This document shows, piece after piece, positions 7,012 to 12,534 of a stretch of DNA of 12,928 nt; positions within the stretch are counted from its first letter, which is position 1; every line of letters starts with the position of its first letter. The stretch covers positions 1-12,928 of the forward strand of contig JBNPEA010000079.1 in assembly GCA_051117315.1 (NCBI GenBank), given 5' to 3'. The notes beneath the pieces were generated by a model that had not been told where the DNA came from, did not search any database, and saw only the letters and a program-made list of their open reading frames with translations. This stretch comes from Salinarimonas sp051117315 (lineage in GTDB: Bacteria > Pseudomonadota > Alphaproteobacteria > Rhizobiales > Beijerinckiaceae). The position numbers and the translations under genes were made by a program.

Positions 7012-7455
7012 TCACTCCTCCACCGGCACGAGCCAGCCGGCGCCCGAGTCGTCGTTCTCCTCGAGCGCCTCGGCGAGGGCCTCCACACTCACGCTCTCGG
7101 CCTCTGCTCGATCCTCGCGGAGGCGCGGCGCGCGGGGCTGCCAGCCCTTGAGGTGCTGGCCGACCCGCTCGTAGAAGCTCGGGACCGCGGCCTCTAGCTC
7201 CGAGATGAACTTTTTGGCGTGCGTCGCCCCGAGTCGTCCGCACAGATTGCAGAACCTTGCGCTGTCGATCAAGCCGGGGAGGGTGATATACGCCCCCGGC
7301 CTTGCGCGGCGGTTCCCGACGTCCCATCTGCCGCATGTACGCGCGCCCCCGAACGGCGCGCGGCCGTGCGTCCGCCCGGGTCGAAGGCCCGCCGGCGTTT
7401 GACGTGGCGCGGCCGCGGGTTTAATGCCAGAGCGCAATTCGGCACCGCCAGCCAC
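7012..7455 (-). CDS. Hypothetical protein, 5' end uncertain
   Basis: Not recognised. Codons from about 7295 down to the stop look coding: G/C-rich third positions and a balanced, soluble composition (FCNLCGRLGATHAKKF, then ELEAAVPSFYERVGQHLKGW, then an acidic end with EALAEALEENDDSGAGWL). A CNLC pair near the middle could bind a metal if another pair existed, but none follows. The open frame reaches a GTG at 7455, giving 147 residues, but its first 50 codons are Arg/Gly/Pro-rich with poor third-position bias and overlap the predicted infA promoter. The real start is therefore probably further in, or the gene is a 5'-damaged remnant. A second frame with ATG at 7336 (MRQMGRREPPRKAGGVY) runs into the coding part one base out of phase near 7290, which could mark a frameshift. 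The 158 bases between this gene and vapB hold nothing I recognise. Confidence 0.4.
   Translation of the reverse strand: MAGGAELRSGIKPAAAPRQTPAGLRPGRTHGRAPFGGARTCGRWDVGNRRARPGAYITLPGLIDSARFCNLCGRLGATHAKKFISELEAAVPSFYERVGQHLKGWQPRAPRLREDRAEAESVSVEALAEALEENDDSGAGWLVPVEE
7399..7425 (+). promoter_or_regulatory. Putative sigma-70 promoter of infA
   Basis: TTGACG at 7399-7404 matches the -35 consensus at five of six positions. TTTAAT (7420-7425) or TTAATG (7421-7426) is a -10 candidate with a 15-16 base spacer, in an otherwise very G/C-rich stretch. It would start transcription near 7432 and leave a leader of about 64 bases before the infA ATG. The spacer is a little short. Confidence 0.5.
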
Positions 7456-7495
7456 GGGGCGCGGCGGTTGTTTTTGCTGATCAGAGGATGACCGT

Positions 7496-7777
7496 ATGGC
7501 GAAAGAGGAGCTGATTACCTTCGAGGGCGTCGTGACCGAGGTTCTCCCCGATGCGAAGTTCCGGGTCGAGCTCGAGAACGGCCACGAGGTGATCGCCTAC
7601 ACCGCCGGCAAGATGCGCAAGTTCCGCATCAAGACGATTGCCGGCGACCGCGTCACCGTCGAGATGTCGCCCTACGACCTCGACAAGGGGCGCCTGGTAT
7701 TCCGCCACAAGGACGACCGCGGGCCCGTCGGGCCCCGCCCGGGCGGCTCGCGCCCCGGCGGCCCGCGCCGGCGGTGA
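7496..7777 (+). CDS. infA: Translation initiation factor IF-1 with C-terminal extension
   Basis: IF-1 binds the ribosomal A site during initiation and helps IF-2 and IF-3. Residues 1-72 cover the whole S1-like OB-fold (MAKEELITFEGVVTEVLPDA, NGHEVIAYTAGKMRKFRIK, AGDRVTVEMSPYDLDKGRL), which is the full length of a usual IF-1. Residues 73-93 are an extra basic, disordered Gly/Pro/Arg tail (PGGSRPGGPRRR) absent from the standard factor. The sequence resembles the second IF-1 type found in Methylobacterium relatives rather than the canonical alphaproteobacterial copy (inference from memory of the family). GAGGA (7484-7488) lies 7 bases before the ATG. It has its own promoter and a palindrome directly after the stop, so it is probably monocistronic. 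Confidence 0.95.
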   Translation: MAKEELITFEGVVTEVLPDAKFRVELENGHEVIAYTAGKMRKFRIKTIAGDRVTVEMSPYDLDKGRLVFRHKDDRGPVGPRPGGSRPGGPRRR

Positions 7778-7780
7778 CGT

Positions 7781-7815
7781 CAGCGCCCCGGGGCGCTGGT
7801 CCAGGCGCCCGGGGC
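7781..7815 (+). terminator. Palindromic hairpin region after infA
   Basis: CAGCGCCCCGGGGCGCTG (7781-7798) is a perfect 18-base palindrome starting 3 bases after the infA stop. Its right part can instead pair with 7801-7815 (GCCCCGGG at 7785-7792 with CCCGGGGC at 7808-7815), giving two mutually exclusive hairpins. No T-run follows, so classic intrinsic termination is not assured; this is a likely but weak infA 3' end. Confidence 0.45.
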
Positions 7816-7859
7816 AGGGTATCCTGGCCGGGACGCGCGAGGAGGTCGAGCTGGCCGAC

Positions 7860-8147
7860 GTGACCAGCCTGACGGTCGAGCTCGATCCGGAGCTGCGGGA
7901 CGCCTTCCTCGGCGCGGCCGCGATCGACGACGTGCCTCCGGACGAGATCCTGCGCGCGCTCGTACGCGGCTACGTCGAGGAGAAGCGCGGAGAGCGCGAG
8001 GCCCCGACGCCGGAATACGATGCGTTCCTGCGGCGAAAGGTCGAGGTCGCCCGCGCGTCGATGAGATCGGGCGACTTGCGCTCCAACGAGGATGTCGAGG
8101 CAGAGTTCACCGAGCGACGGCGCCGGCTCGGCGTCGATCTCGCATGA
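7860..8147 (+). CDS. RelB/RHH-type antitoxin
   Basis: Antitoxin-like protein, 95 residues, from a GTG at 7860. This start gives the expected N-terminus (VTSLTVELDPELRDAFLGAA), a strand then helix typical of ribbon-helix-helix antitoxins. A GGAGG (7841-7845) is 14 bases upstream, rather far. The middle (DEILRALVRGYVEEKR) completes the DNA-binding fold. The C-terminal part (EYDAFLRRKVEVARASMRSGDLRSNEDVEAEFTERRRRLGVD) is the toxin-wrapping tail usual for partners of RelE/ParE toxins. Its stop overlaps the ATG of a toxin-like frame (ATGA), the normal coupling for such pairs, but that toxin frame stops after 18 codons. The antitoxin itself looks intact. Frames 5' of 7860 overlap infA and its hairpin and are not convincing. 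Confidence 0.8.
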   Translation: MTSLTVELDPELRDAFLGAAAIDDVPPDEILRALVRGYVEEKRGEREAPTPEYDAFLRRKVEVARASMRSGDLRSNEDVEAEFTERRRRLGVDLA

Positions 8148-8200
8148 CCGTCCGCTGGACACCCGAAGCGGTCCAGGAGGACGCCGAGCCACTGGACTGA
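8144..8200 (+). pseudogene. Truncated ParE/RelE-like toxin remnant
   Basis: The ATG overlaps the antitoxin stop and opens MTVRWTPEAVQ, a typical ParE/RelE first strand and helix start, but the frame ends at TGA after 18 codons (full toxins are about 90-100 residues). One base out of phase, 8194 onward reads GLIARNRP, loosely like the '(D)YIAxxNP' motif that follows in ParE, which would fit a small internal deletion or frameshift; this second part is weak. No later toxin sequence is seen before the csp terminator at 8213, so the rest appears lost. Expected to be non-toxic. Confidence 0.65.
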
Positions 8201-8212
8201 TCGCGAGAAACC

Positions 8213-8277
8213 GACCCGGACACGAAAAAGGGCGCCCGGCCTCTCGGCCGGCGCCCCTCTCGTCTTCGTGTCGGGTC
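8213..8277 (-). terminator. Nested hairpin terminator of the cold-shock gene
   Basis: Read on the minus strand, a G/C stem (GGGCGCC-C-GGCC at 8230-8241 against GGCC-GGCGCCC at 8246-8256, one bulged base, TCTC loop) is followed by TTTTT (8229-8225), a standard intrinsic terminator 45 bases past the csp stop. A second, outer inverted repeat flanks it: GACCCGGACACGAA (8213-8226) pairs with TTCGTGTCGGGTC (8265-8277) with one bulged G. The outer pairing would include the T-run, making an unusually long hairpin. Confidence 0.85.
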
Positions 8278-8300
8278 GCGCGAAGGCGCCCCGGCGGGGC

Positions 8301-8510
8301 TCACGCCACCGCGAGCTTGTCCGCCGAGGACTTGCCGGTGCGGCGGTCGGCGACGACCTCGAAGGAGACCTTCTGGCCCTCGTCGAGGCTGCGCAGGCCC
8401 GCGCGCTCGACGGCCGAGATGTGCACGAAGACGTCGTTGCCACCCTCGTCGGGCTGGATGAAGCCGTAACCCTTGGTCGAGTTGAACCACTTCACGGTAC
8501 CGGTCTGCAT
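8301..8510 (-). CDS. Cold-shock domain protein (CspA family)
   Basis: RNA/DNA-binding chaperone that melts mRNA secondary structure. 69 residues forming one cold-shock domain. It shows MQTGTVKWFNSTKGYGFI with RNP1 (K13-GYGF-I18), then NDVFVHIS with RNP2 (V27-FVH-I31), then the family's AVERAGLRSLDEGQKVSFEV and a basic end. The ATG at 8510 is preceded by AAAGGA 6 bases upstream; an upstream in-frame ATG (8534) would add eight residues not found in the family and lies on the leader. A perfect hairpin (8543-8564) sits in the presumed leader and a strong terminator follows. It appears monocistronic. Whether it is cold-induced or constitutive cannot be told; many genomes have several csp copies. 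Confidence 0.96.
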   Translation of the reverse strand: MQTGTVKWFNSTKGYGFIQPDEGGNDVFVHISAVERAGLRSLDEGQKVSFEVVADRRTGKSSADKLAVA

Positions 8511-8542
8511 GACGTGTCCTTTCAAGGCATGCATGTAGGCTA

Positions 8543-8564
8543 GAGCGGGCGCGAGCGCCCGCTC
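8543..8564 (-). promoter_or_regulatory. Hairpin in the presumed csp 5' leader
   Basis: GAGCGGGCG and CGCCCGCTC form a perfect 9-bp stem with a 4-base loop, 33 bases upstream of the csp start codon. No T-run follows it on the minus strand, so it is not a typical terminator. cspA-type messages often carry structured leaders that change with temperature; such a role here is inferred from position only. The csp transcription start is not evident. Confidence 0.5.
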
Positions 8565-8678
8565 ACGGATATCGATGTCTTGGAGAAGGGTCGTCAGCCG
8601 CGCACCGTGATGCGCATCCTGGCCAAGTCGTCCGGCCTAAAACTCGATAGTACTCAGATATACCCTGATCGTGGCATT

Positions 8679-8723
8679 TCCAAGGTCGCCACCTCCAAGG
8701 TCGCCACCTCCAAGGTTGCCAAC
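8679..8723. repeat. Three tandem copies of a 15-bp repeat between csp and icd
   Basis: TCCAAGGTCGCCACC occurs three times head to tail (8679-8693, 8694-8708, 8709-8723). The first two copies are identical and the third differs at two positions (TCCAAGGTTGCCAAC). It lies in the 296-base gap between csp and icd, which otherwise holds the csp leader hairpin, an A/T-richer patch around 8640-8670, and the icd terminator. On the minus strand the 15-mer reads as the pentapeptide G-G-D-L-G in an open frame, but no start or gene context supports translation. Confidence 0.85.
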
Positions 8724-8753
8724 GATGAAAAGCCGTGCGCCGACGAGGACGAA

Positions 8754-8775
8754 GCCCGGCCGTCGCCGGCCGGGC
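8754..8775 (-). terminator. Hairpin downstream of icd
   Basis: A perfect 9-bp stem (GCCCGGCCG / CGGCCGGGC) with a 4-base loop that reads GCGA on the minus strand, a GNRA tetraloop. It lies 31 bases after the icd stop. The following bases (TTCGTCC) hold only a short T pair, so it is a probable terminator or 3'-end stabiliser rather than a strong intrinsic terminator. Confidence 0.55.
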
Positions 8776-8806
8776 CTGCTTCGGGAGCGTGCCGAGACCG
8801 CCCGGC

Positions 8807-10024
8807 TCAGCTCGCCGCCATCGCCTTCTTCAGGTTCTCGTCCACCTTGTCGAGGAAGCCTGTCGTCGTCAGCCAGCGCTGCTCGGGCCCGACCAGGAGG
8901 GCGAGGTCCTTGGTCATGTGGCCGGCCTCGACAGTATCGATGCAGACCGTCTCCAGCGTGTCGGCGAAGCGCTTGAGGTCCTCGTTGCCGTCGAGCTTGG
9001 CGCGGTGTGCGAGGCCCCGGGTCCAGGCGAAGATCGAGGCGATGGAGTTCGTCGAGGTCTCCTTGCCCTTCTGGTGCTCGCGGTAGTGGCGCGTCACCGT
9101 GCCGTGGGCGGCCTCGGCCTCCACCGTCTGGCCGTCCGGCGTCATCAGCACGGAGGTCATCAGGCCGAGCGAGCCGAAGCCCTGGGCCACCGTGTCGGAC
9201 TGCACGTCGCCGTCGTAGTTCTTGCAGGCCCAGACGTAGCCGCCCGACCACTTCAGCGCCGAGGCGACCATGTCGTCGATCAGGCGGTGCTCGTAGGTGA
9301 TGCCCGCCGCCTTGAACTGATCGGCGAACTCGGCTTCGTAGACCTCCTGGAACAGGTCCTTGAAGCGCCCGTCATAGGCCTTGAGGATGGTGTTCTTGGT
9401 CGACAGGTAGACCGGATACTTGCGGTTCAGGCCGTAGTTCAGCGAGGCACGGGCGAAGTCGCGGATCGAATCGTCGAGATTGTACATCGCCATGGCGACG
9501 CCCGCGCCCGGGAACTGGAACACCTCCTTCTCGATGACGGTGCCGTCCTCGCCCTCGAACTTGATGGTCATGCGGCCCTTGCCCGGTACCTTGAAATCGG
9601 TGGCGCGGTACTGGTCGCCGTAGGCGTGGCGGCCGACGATGATCGGCTGGGTCCAGCCCGGCACGAGGCGCGGCACGTTCTTGCAGATGATCGGCTCGCG
9701 GAAGATCACGCCGCCGAGGATGTTGCGGATCGTGCCGTTGGGCGAGCGCCACATCTGCTTGAGGCCGAACTCCTCGACGCGCTGCTCGTCGGGGGTGATG
9801 GTGGCGCACTTGACGCCCACGCCGTGCTTCTTGATGGCGTTGGCCGCGTCGATCGTCACCTGGTCGTTGGTGGCGTCGCGGTGCTCCACGCCGAGGTCGT
9901 AGTACTCGAGGTCGATGTCGAGATAGGGATGGATCAGCTTCTCCTTGATGAACGTCCAGATGATCCGGGTCATCTCGTCGCCGTCGAGCTCCACCACCGG
10001 GTTGTCGACCTTGATCTTCGCCAT
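8807..10024 (-). CDS. icd: NADP-dependent isocitrate dehydrogenase
   Basis: Oxidatively decarboxylates isocitrate to 2-oxoglutarate in the TCA cycle, making NADPH in the cytoplasm. 405 residues, the length of the homodimeric 'eukaryotic-like' NADP-IDH type common in alphaproteobacteria, rather than the E. coli type. Substrate loop S94-P-N-G-T98 with R100 (WRSPNGTIRN) and R109 in VIFREP. The catalytic lysine is K210 (YLSTKNTILKAYDGRF), and metal-binding aspartates are at 250/251 (LIDDMVA), 273 and 277 (YDGDVQSD). NADP preference is shown by R312-H313 in HGTVTRHY. The ATG at 10024 has AGAGG about 8 bases upstream. It is downstream of the Xre/RES operon on the same strand but 131 bases away, so probably expressed on its own. 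The 131-base gap holds only a weak 5-bp hairpin (10115-10128). Nothing unusual in the protein. Confidence 0.98.
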   Translation of the reverse strand: MAKIKVDNPVVELDGDEMTRIIWTFIKEKLIHPYLDIDLEYYDLGVEHRDATNDQVTIDAANAIKKHGVGVKCATITPDEQRVEEFGLKQMWRSPNGTIRNILGGVIFREPIICKNVPRLVPGWTQPIIVGRHAYGDQYRATDFKVPGKGRMTIKFEGEDGTVIEKEVFQFPGAGVAMAMYNLDDSIRDFARASLNYGLNRKYPVYLSTKNTILKAYDGRFKDLFQEVYEAEFADQFKAAGITYEHRLIDDMVASALKWSGGYVWACKNYDGDVQSDTVAQGFGSLGLMTSVLMTPDGQTVEAEAAHGTVTRHYREHQKGKETSTNSIASIFAWTRGLAHRAKLDGNEDLKRFADTLETVCIDTVEAGHMTKDLALLVGPEQRWLTTTGFLDKVDENLKKAMAAS

Positions 10025-10155
10025 CGTCAGGACCTCTTCGGCTGGTGCGTCCGGGGACGCCGCGCGCCCCCCTTCAGGGCCGCGTCTTAGCTCGCCTTCG
10101 CCATCGGGGGAAGTCCGGCTTTCGCCGGGGGCGTGATCGGGGGGGGGACTGCGGG

Positions 10156-10797
10156 TCAGAGCGTGAGGACGATGCCCGCGCGCGCGCCGGCCTCACGGAT
10201 GGCGGCGAGGAGGCTCTCGTCGTCGGCGGCGTCGCGGGAGGCGAGGCACTCCAGGGCGAGTTCGTCGACGCGGTCGCCGAACAACAGCGTCGCCCTGTCC
10301 GGATCGCAGCGGTTGGATGTCCAGACGAGCCCGTCGAGATCGGGAAAGCGATTGTGGAGGGCCTCGGCCCAGCGCGCGGTGCGCTCGTAGTCGGATGCAG
10401 GCGCCGATACGAGCTCGCGATGCGCCATGCCCCATTTGGCGAGGTCCGGCGCGCGCAGCTCCGCCAGCAGGAGCGGCCGTCGCGTGACGAGCAGGCTATG
10501 GCTGCGCGCGGTCGCCTCCTCCACCGGTACCGTCTTGAACGGCGCCGCGACGGGAACGTCGTGGAAGACGCTCTCGAAGATTGCGGCCTGCAGGCTCGTG
10601 GCCGCATAGAGCGACGGCACGCATCGCCCCTCGGCGTCTGTGATCGGTGCGAAACGGGTCGGTCGGCCGAGGCACGGATTGAACGCGGCGCCACCGAAAC
10701 GCGACAGGTGGACGCGATGCAGCCGGGTGCCCGAGGGCAGGCTGACCGTGTTCGGCGGGTCGAGGTCCGGCGGCGGTGACGGAACCCCGCCGCTCAC
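10156..10797 (-). CDS. RES-domain toxin
   Basis: Toxin of a Xre/RES toxin-antitoxin pair; characterised RES toxins deplete or modify cellular NAD+ and stop growth. 213 residues, the longer of the common RES sizes. Family landmarks are LHRVHL with R28, AFNPCLGRPTRFAPI (about 38-52), SLYAATSLQAAIFESVFHD with Y64 and E75 (the likely catalytic Tyr and Glu), and DGLVWTSNRCD (about 155-165, S161). The start is a GTG at 10797 whose bases overlap the antitoxin stop (GTGA), so translation is coupled and weaker than the antitoxin's, as usual. No frameshift or loss of a key residue is seen, so it is probably active. Assignment of individual catalytic residues is by motif memory, not alignment. Confidence 0.9.
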   Translation of the reverse strand: MSGGVPSPPPDLDPPNTVSLPSGTRLHRVHLSRFGGAAFNPCLGRPTRFAPITDAEGRCVPSLYAATSLQAAIFESVFHDVPVAAPFKTVPVEEATARSHSLLVTRRPLLLAELRAPDLAKWGMAHRELVSAPASDYERTARWAEALHNRFPDLDGLVWTSNRCDPDRATLLFGDRVDELALECLASRDAADDESLLAAIREAGARAGIVLTL

Positions 10798-11435
10798 CCG
10801 ACCGTGCCCTCCCGCATGCGCGCGGCCGCGGCGACCACGGCGTCGCCCTCGGCGAGGCGATCCTGCGGTGCGGCGCCGCCGAGCCAGCCGTTGCCGGAAG
10901 CGAACCAGAGTGCGACCTGCCAGGGCATCATCCCCTCGGGCAGCGCCGCAAGCACGCGACGGATCACGGGACGGGGGCGGCCGCCCGAGAACTGGAAGGC
11001 CGGGAAGCGATCGATACCTTTGTGGGCGACGGCGAAGACGCGCCCGTCCTTCTTCCAGCCGGCGGCGAGTGCACTGCGGTTCGCAGCCCCGCTGCCCGCC
11101 TCGCGATGAAGCTCCGCCGCCGTGAGCGTCGGCACGGACTCGAGATAGCGGATCCTCAGTGCGGCGTTGTCGGTCTCGAGGTCGGCCTCGATGGGGGAGA
11201 GGGGCTCGTCCTCGATCAGCGCCTCGACGAGCCGCTCGATGCGCTGCGCACGACGCGCGGCCCGCCCGGGCGCTGCTCGCTGGTCGAGCGCCTGGATGGC
11301 GCGACGGGCGAGTGCGAGATCGCGTCGGCTGTCGGCGTGGACGATCAGCGTATGGCCGGCGGGCATGACACGCGCATCCTCCCGCGGCAGGTCGAGCGTC
11401 TCGATCGAGTAGGCGCGCTCACGAACCTCGGCCAC
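10794..11435 (-). CDS. Xre/MbcA/ParS-type antitoxin of the RES toxin
   Basis: Antitoxin and probable autorepressor. 213 residues from the GTG at 11435, chosen for its strong ribosome-binding site (GGAAGGGAG, 7 bases upstream) and because an alternative ATG at 11486 lies within the operator palindrome. The C-terminal third (GRPRPVIRRVLAALPEG...PWQVALWFASGNGWLGGAAPQDRL) is the DUF2384 / toxin-binding domain. The preceding part (about 103-150, LTAAELHREAG...SALAAGWKKDGRVFAVAHKGIDRFPAFQF) is the usual helix-turn-helix-like region that ends in 'FPxFQF'. Residues 1-100 are a less familiar, Arg/Ala-rich segment; such N-terminal extensions occur in the longer members. It overlaps the RES gene by 4 bases. 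It lies 103 bases downstream of the retropepsin stop on the same strand. Confidence 0.85.
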   Translation of the reverse strand: MAEVRERAYSIETLDLPREDARVMPAGHTLIVHADSRRDLALARRAIQALDQRAAPGRAARRAQRIERLVEALIEDEPLSPIEADLETDNAALRIRYLESVPTLTAAELHREAGSGAANRSALAAGWKKDGRVFAVAHKGIDRFPAFQFSGGRPRPVIRRVLAALPEGMMPWQVALWFASGNGWLGGAAPQDRLAEGDAVVAAAARMREGTVG

Positions 11436-11474
11436 GATGATGCTCCCTTCCTTGCCAGCCCGATGAGGCTCTGC

Positions 11475-11515
11475 CCTGATGTCCATGATGTCAAGGCGAT
11501 CTCATGGACATCAGG
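11475..11515. promoter_or_regulatory. Inverted-repeat operator of the Xre/RES operon
   Basis: Two perfect 14-bp arms, CCTGATGTCCATGA (11475-11488) and TCATGGACATCAGG (11502-11515), are separated by 13 bases. The spacer carries, on the minus strand, TTGACA (11494-11489), an exact -35 hexamer, so a bound repressor would cover the promoter. No good -10 was found. The site is 40 bases upstream of the chosen antitoxin start and 22 bases after the retropepsin stop. Xre-type antitoxins repress their own promoters, so self-control is the likely role; in read-through transcripts the same repeat could form a stem-loop. Confidence 0.75.
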
Positions 11516-11537
11516 ACCGGCTCCGCGTCGGCGAGGG

Positions 11538-12233
11538 TCAGCCCCGTCCCCTCAGCACCAGCTCGTTACGCCGCACCTCGTAGGAGTCGAGCCGGTCGAG
11601 GAAGGTCATGCCGAGCAGGTTGCCGGGCAGGGCGTCGGGGCGGGCGACGAGGGCGCGGACGCGGCGCTCGACGATGTCGCCGACCGCCAGCGTGTCGAGC
11701 ACGATCGGTGCGGCCATGGTGCGGCCGTTGGCGGTCAGAACCGGCACGCGGTAGGAGAGGTCCTCGGCCGCGTAGCCCAGGCGCGCGGCCGCGTCGGCGG
11801 TGATTACGACCACGTTCGCGCCGGTGTCGAAGATGAAGTCGAGCGGCGTGCCGTCGGCCGTACCGCGCACCACGAAGGCGCCGTCGAAGCCGCGGCGCAC
11901 GCTCACCTCTCCGGGGGCGACGGTGACCGCCGCGCCCGGGCGCAGCTCCGCCATCACCCGCAGGGCCACCGATTCGAGCTCGGCGCGGTGGGTGTAGAGC
12001 ACGATCAGCGCGACGAAGATCACGACCCACGAGACGAGATGGCCGATCATCGCGGCGACGTGCCCGCGGTAGCGCGAGAACATCGATCCGGAGACGAGAA
12101 GCACCAGCGCGACGAGCGCGGTGAGGCGGGCGAACTCTTCCGGCGGCAGGCCCATCACCTGCCGCTCGCCGTGCGTCCACACGAGGGCGGCGAGCCCGAG
12201 CGCGAGGAGCGCGAGGCCGATCGCCCCGGGCAT
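11538..12233 (-). CDS. Membrane-anchored retropepsin-like aspartic protease (TIGR02281 family)
   Basis: 231 residues. Three predicted membrane helices (about 3-20, 36-50 and 63-80) are followed by a soluble retropepsin-like domain (about 105-231). The active-site motif is D136-T-G-A139 in FIFDTGANVVVIT, and the domain closes with LLGMTFLDRLDSYEVRRNELVLRG, the family's 'lGmsfLxrl' end. Retropepsin-type enzymes act as dimers, each giving one Asp. The natural substrate of this bacterial family is not known to me. The ATG overlaps the DUF1289 stop by one base (TGATG), showing coupled translation in a cobS-DUF1289-protease transcript. All expected catalytic residues are present. Confidence 0.92.
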   Translation of the reverse strand: MPGAIGLALLALGLAALVWTHGERQVMGLPPEEFARLTALVALVLLVSGSMFSRYRGHVAAMIGHLVSWVVIFVALIVLYTHRAELESVALRVMAELRPGAAVTVAPGEVSVRRGFDGAFVVRGTADGTPLDFIFDTGANVVVITADAAARLGYAAEDLSYRVPVLTANGRTMAAPIVLDTLAVGDIVERRVRALVARPDALPGNLLGMTFLDRLDSYEVRRNELVLRGRG

Positions 12234-12520
12234 CAGCCGGCCTCGCCCGGGGCAGCTCCGCCCGAGGCCGACCGACCCGCGTCCGTCTCGCCCGAGTCCG
12301 TCTCGCCCGCGTCCGTCTCACCCAGGAACGCGGCGCGCATGCGCCGGTCGAGCCCGGCCATGACGGCGCGCCGCTCGTCCTCGGGCATCCGGCCCCAGGT
12401 GGCGATCTCGGCGCGGGTTCGCCCGCAGCCCTCGCACAGGCCGGTGTCCTCGTCGATGAGGCAGACCTTGATGCAAGGGGAGGAGGCGGGGCTGGCGGCG
12501 GGGCTCGGCTGCGTGCTCAT
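12233..12520 (-). CDS. DUF1289 family small cysteine protein
   Basis: 95 residues. The core (about 14-60) is a DUF1289 domain, SPCIKVCLIDEDTGLCEGCGRTRAEIATWGRM, with four cysteines C16-x3-C20-x8-C29-x2-C32 that have been suggested to bind a metal or Fe-S centre; function is unknown. The tail beyond about residue 66 is low-complexity: three tandem G-E-T-D-A/S pentapeptides (67-81), then a Gly/Ala/Ser end. The ATG at 12520 has AAGGA 3 bases upstream. The gene starts 14 bases after the cobS stop and overlaps the protease gene by one base, so it is the middle gene of a three-gene operon. Confidence 0.9.
   Translation of the reverse strand: MSTQPSPAASPASSPCIKVCLIDEDTGLCEGCGRTRAEIATWGRMPEDERRAVMAGLDRRMRAAFLGETDAGETDSGETDAGRSASGGAAPGEAG
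12279..12323. repeat. 15-bp in-frame tandem repeat within the DUF1289 gene
   Basis: Three contiguous 15-base units on the plus strand: GCGTCCGTCTCGCCC (12279-12293), GAGTCCGTCTCGCCC (12294-12308) and GCGTCCGTCTCACCC (12309-12323). Each neighbouring pair differs at one or two bases. Because 15 is a multiple of three, copy changes keep the frame and simply lengthen or shorten the GETDA tail of the protein. Confidence 0.9.
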
Positions 12521-12534
12521 GCGTCCTTATCTCG

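Noticed and set aside
8679..8723. Possible CRISPR array
   Set aside because: Copies are 15 bases with no spacers between them, so this is a simple tandem repeat.
8637..9251. A minus-strand frame containing the GGDLG repeats
   Set aside because: Most of it is a shadow inside icd on the same strand; only the repeat tail is outside, and no start or ribosome-binding site supports it.
8735..10090. A 451-codon plus-strand open frame over icd
   Set aside because: Antisense to a certain gene, with shadow composition.
10115..10128. Hairpin CCGGC-TTTC-GCCGG as a terminator after the RES gene
   Set aside because: Only five base pairs with no T-run; too weak to list as a feature.
10156..10797. Functional link between the NAD-targeting RES toxin and the adjacent NADP-dependent icd
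   Set aside because: They are separated by 131 bases, with no overlap or shared signal; adjacency alone is not evidence.
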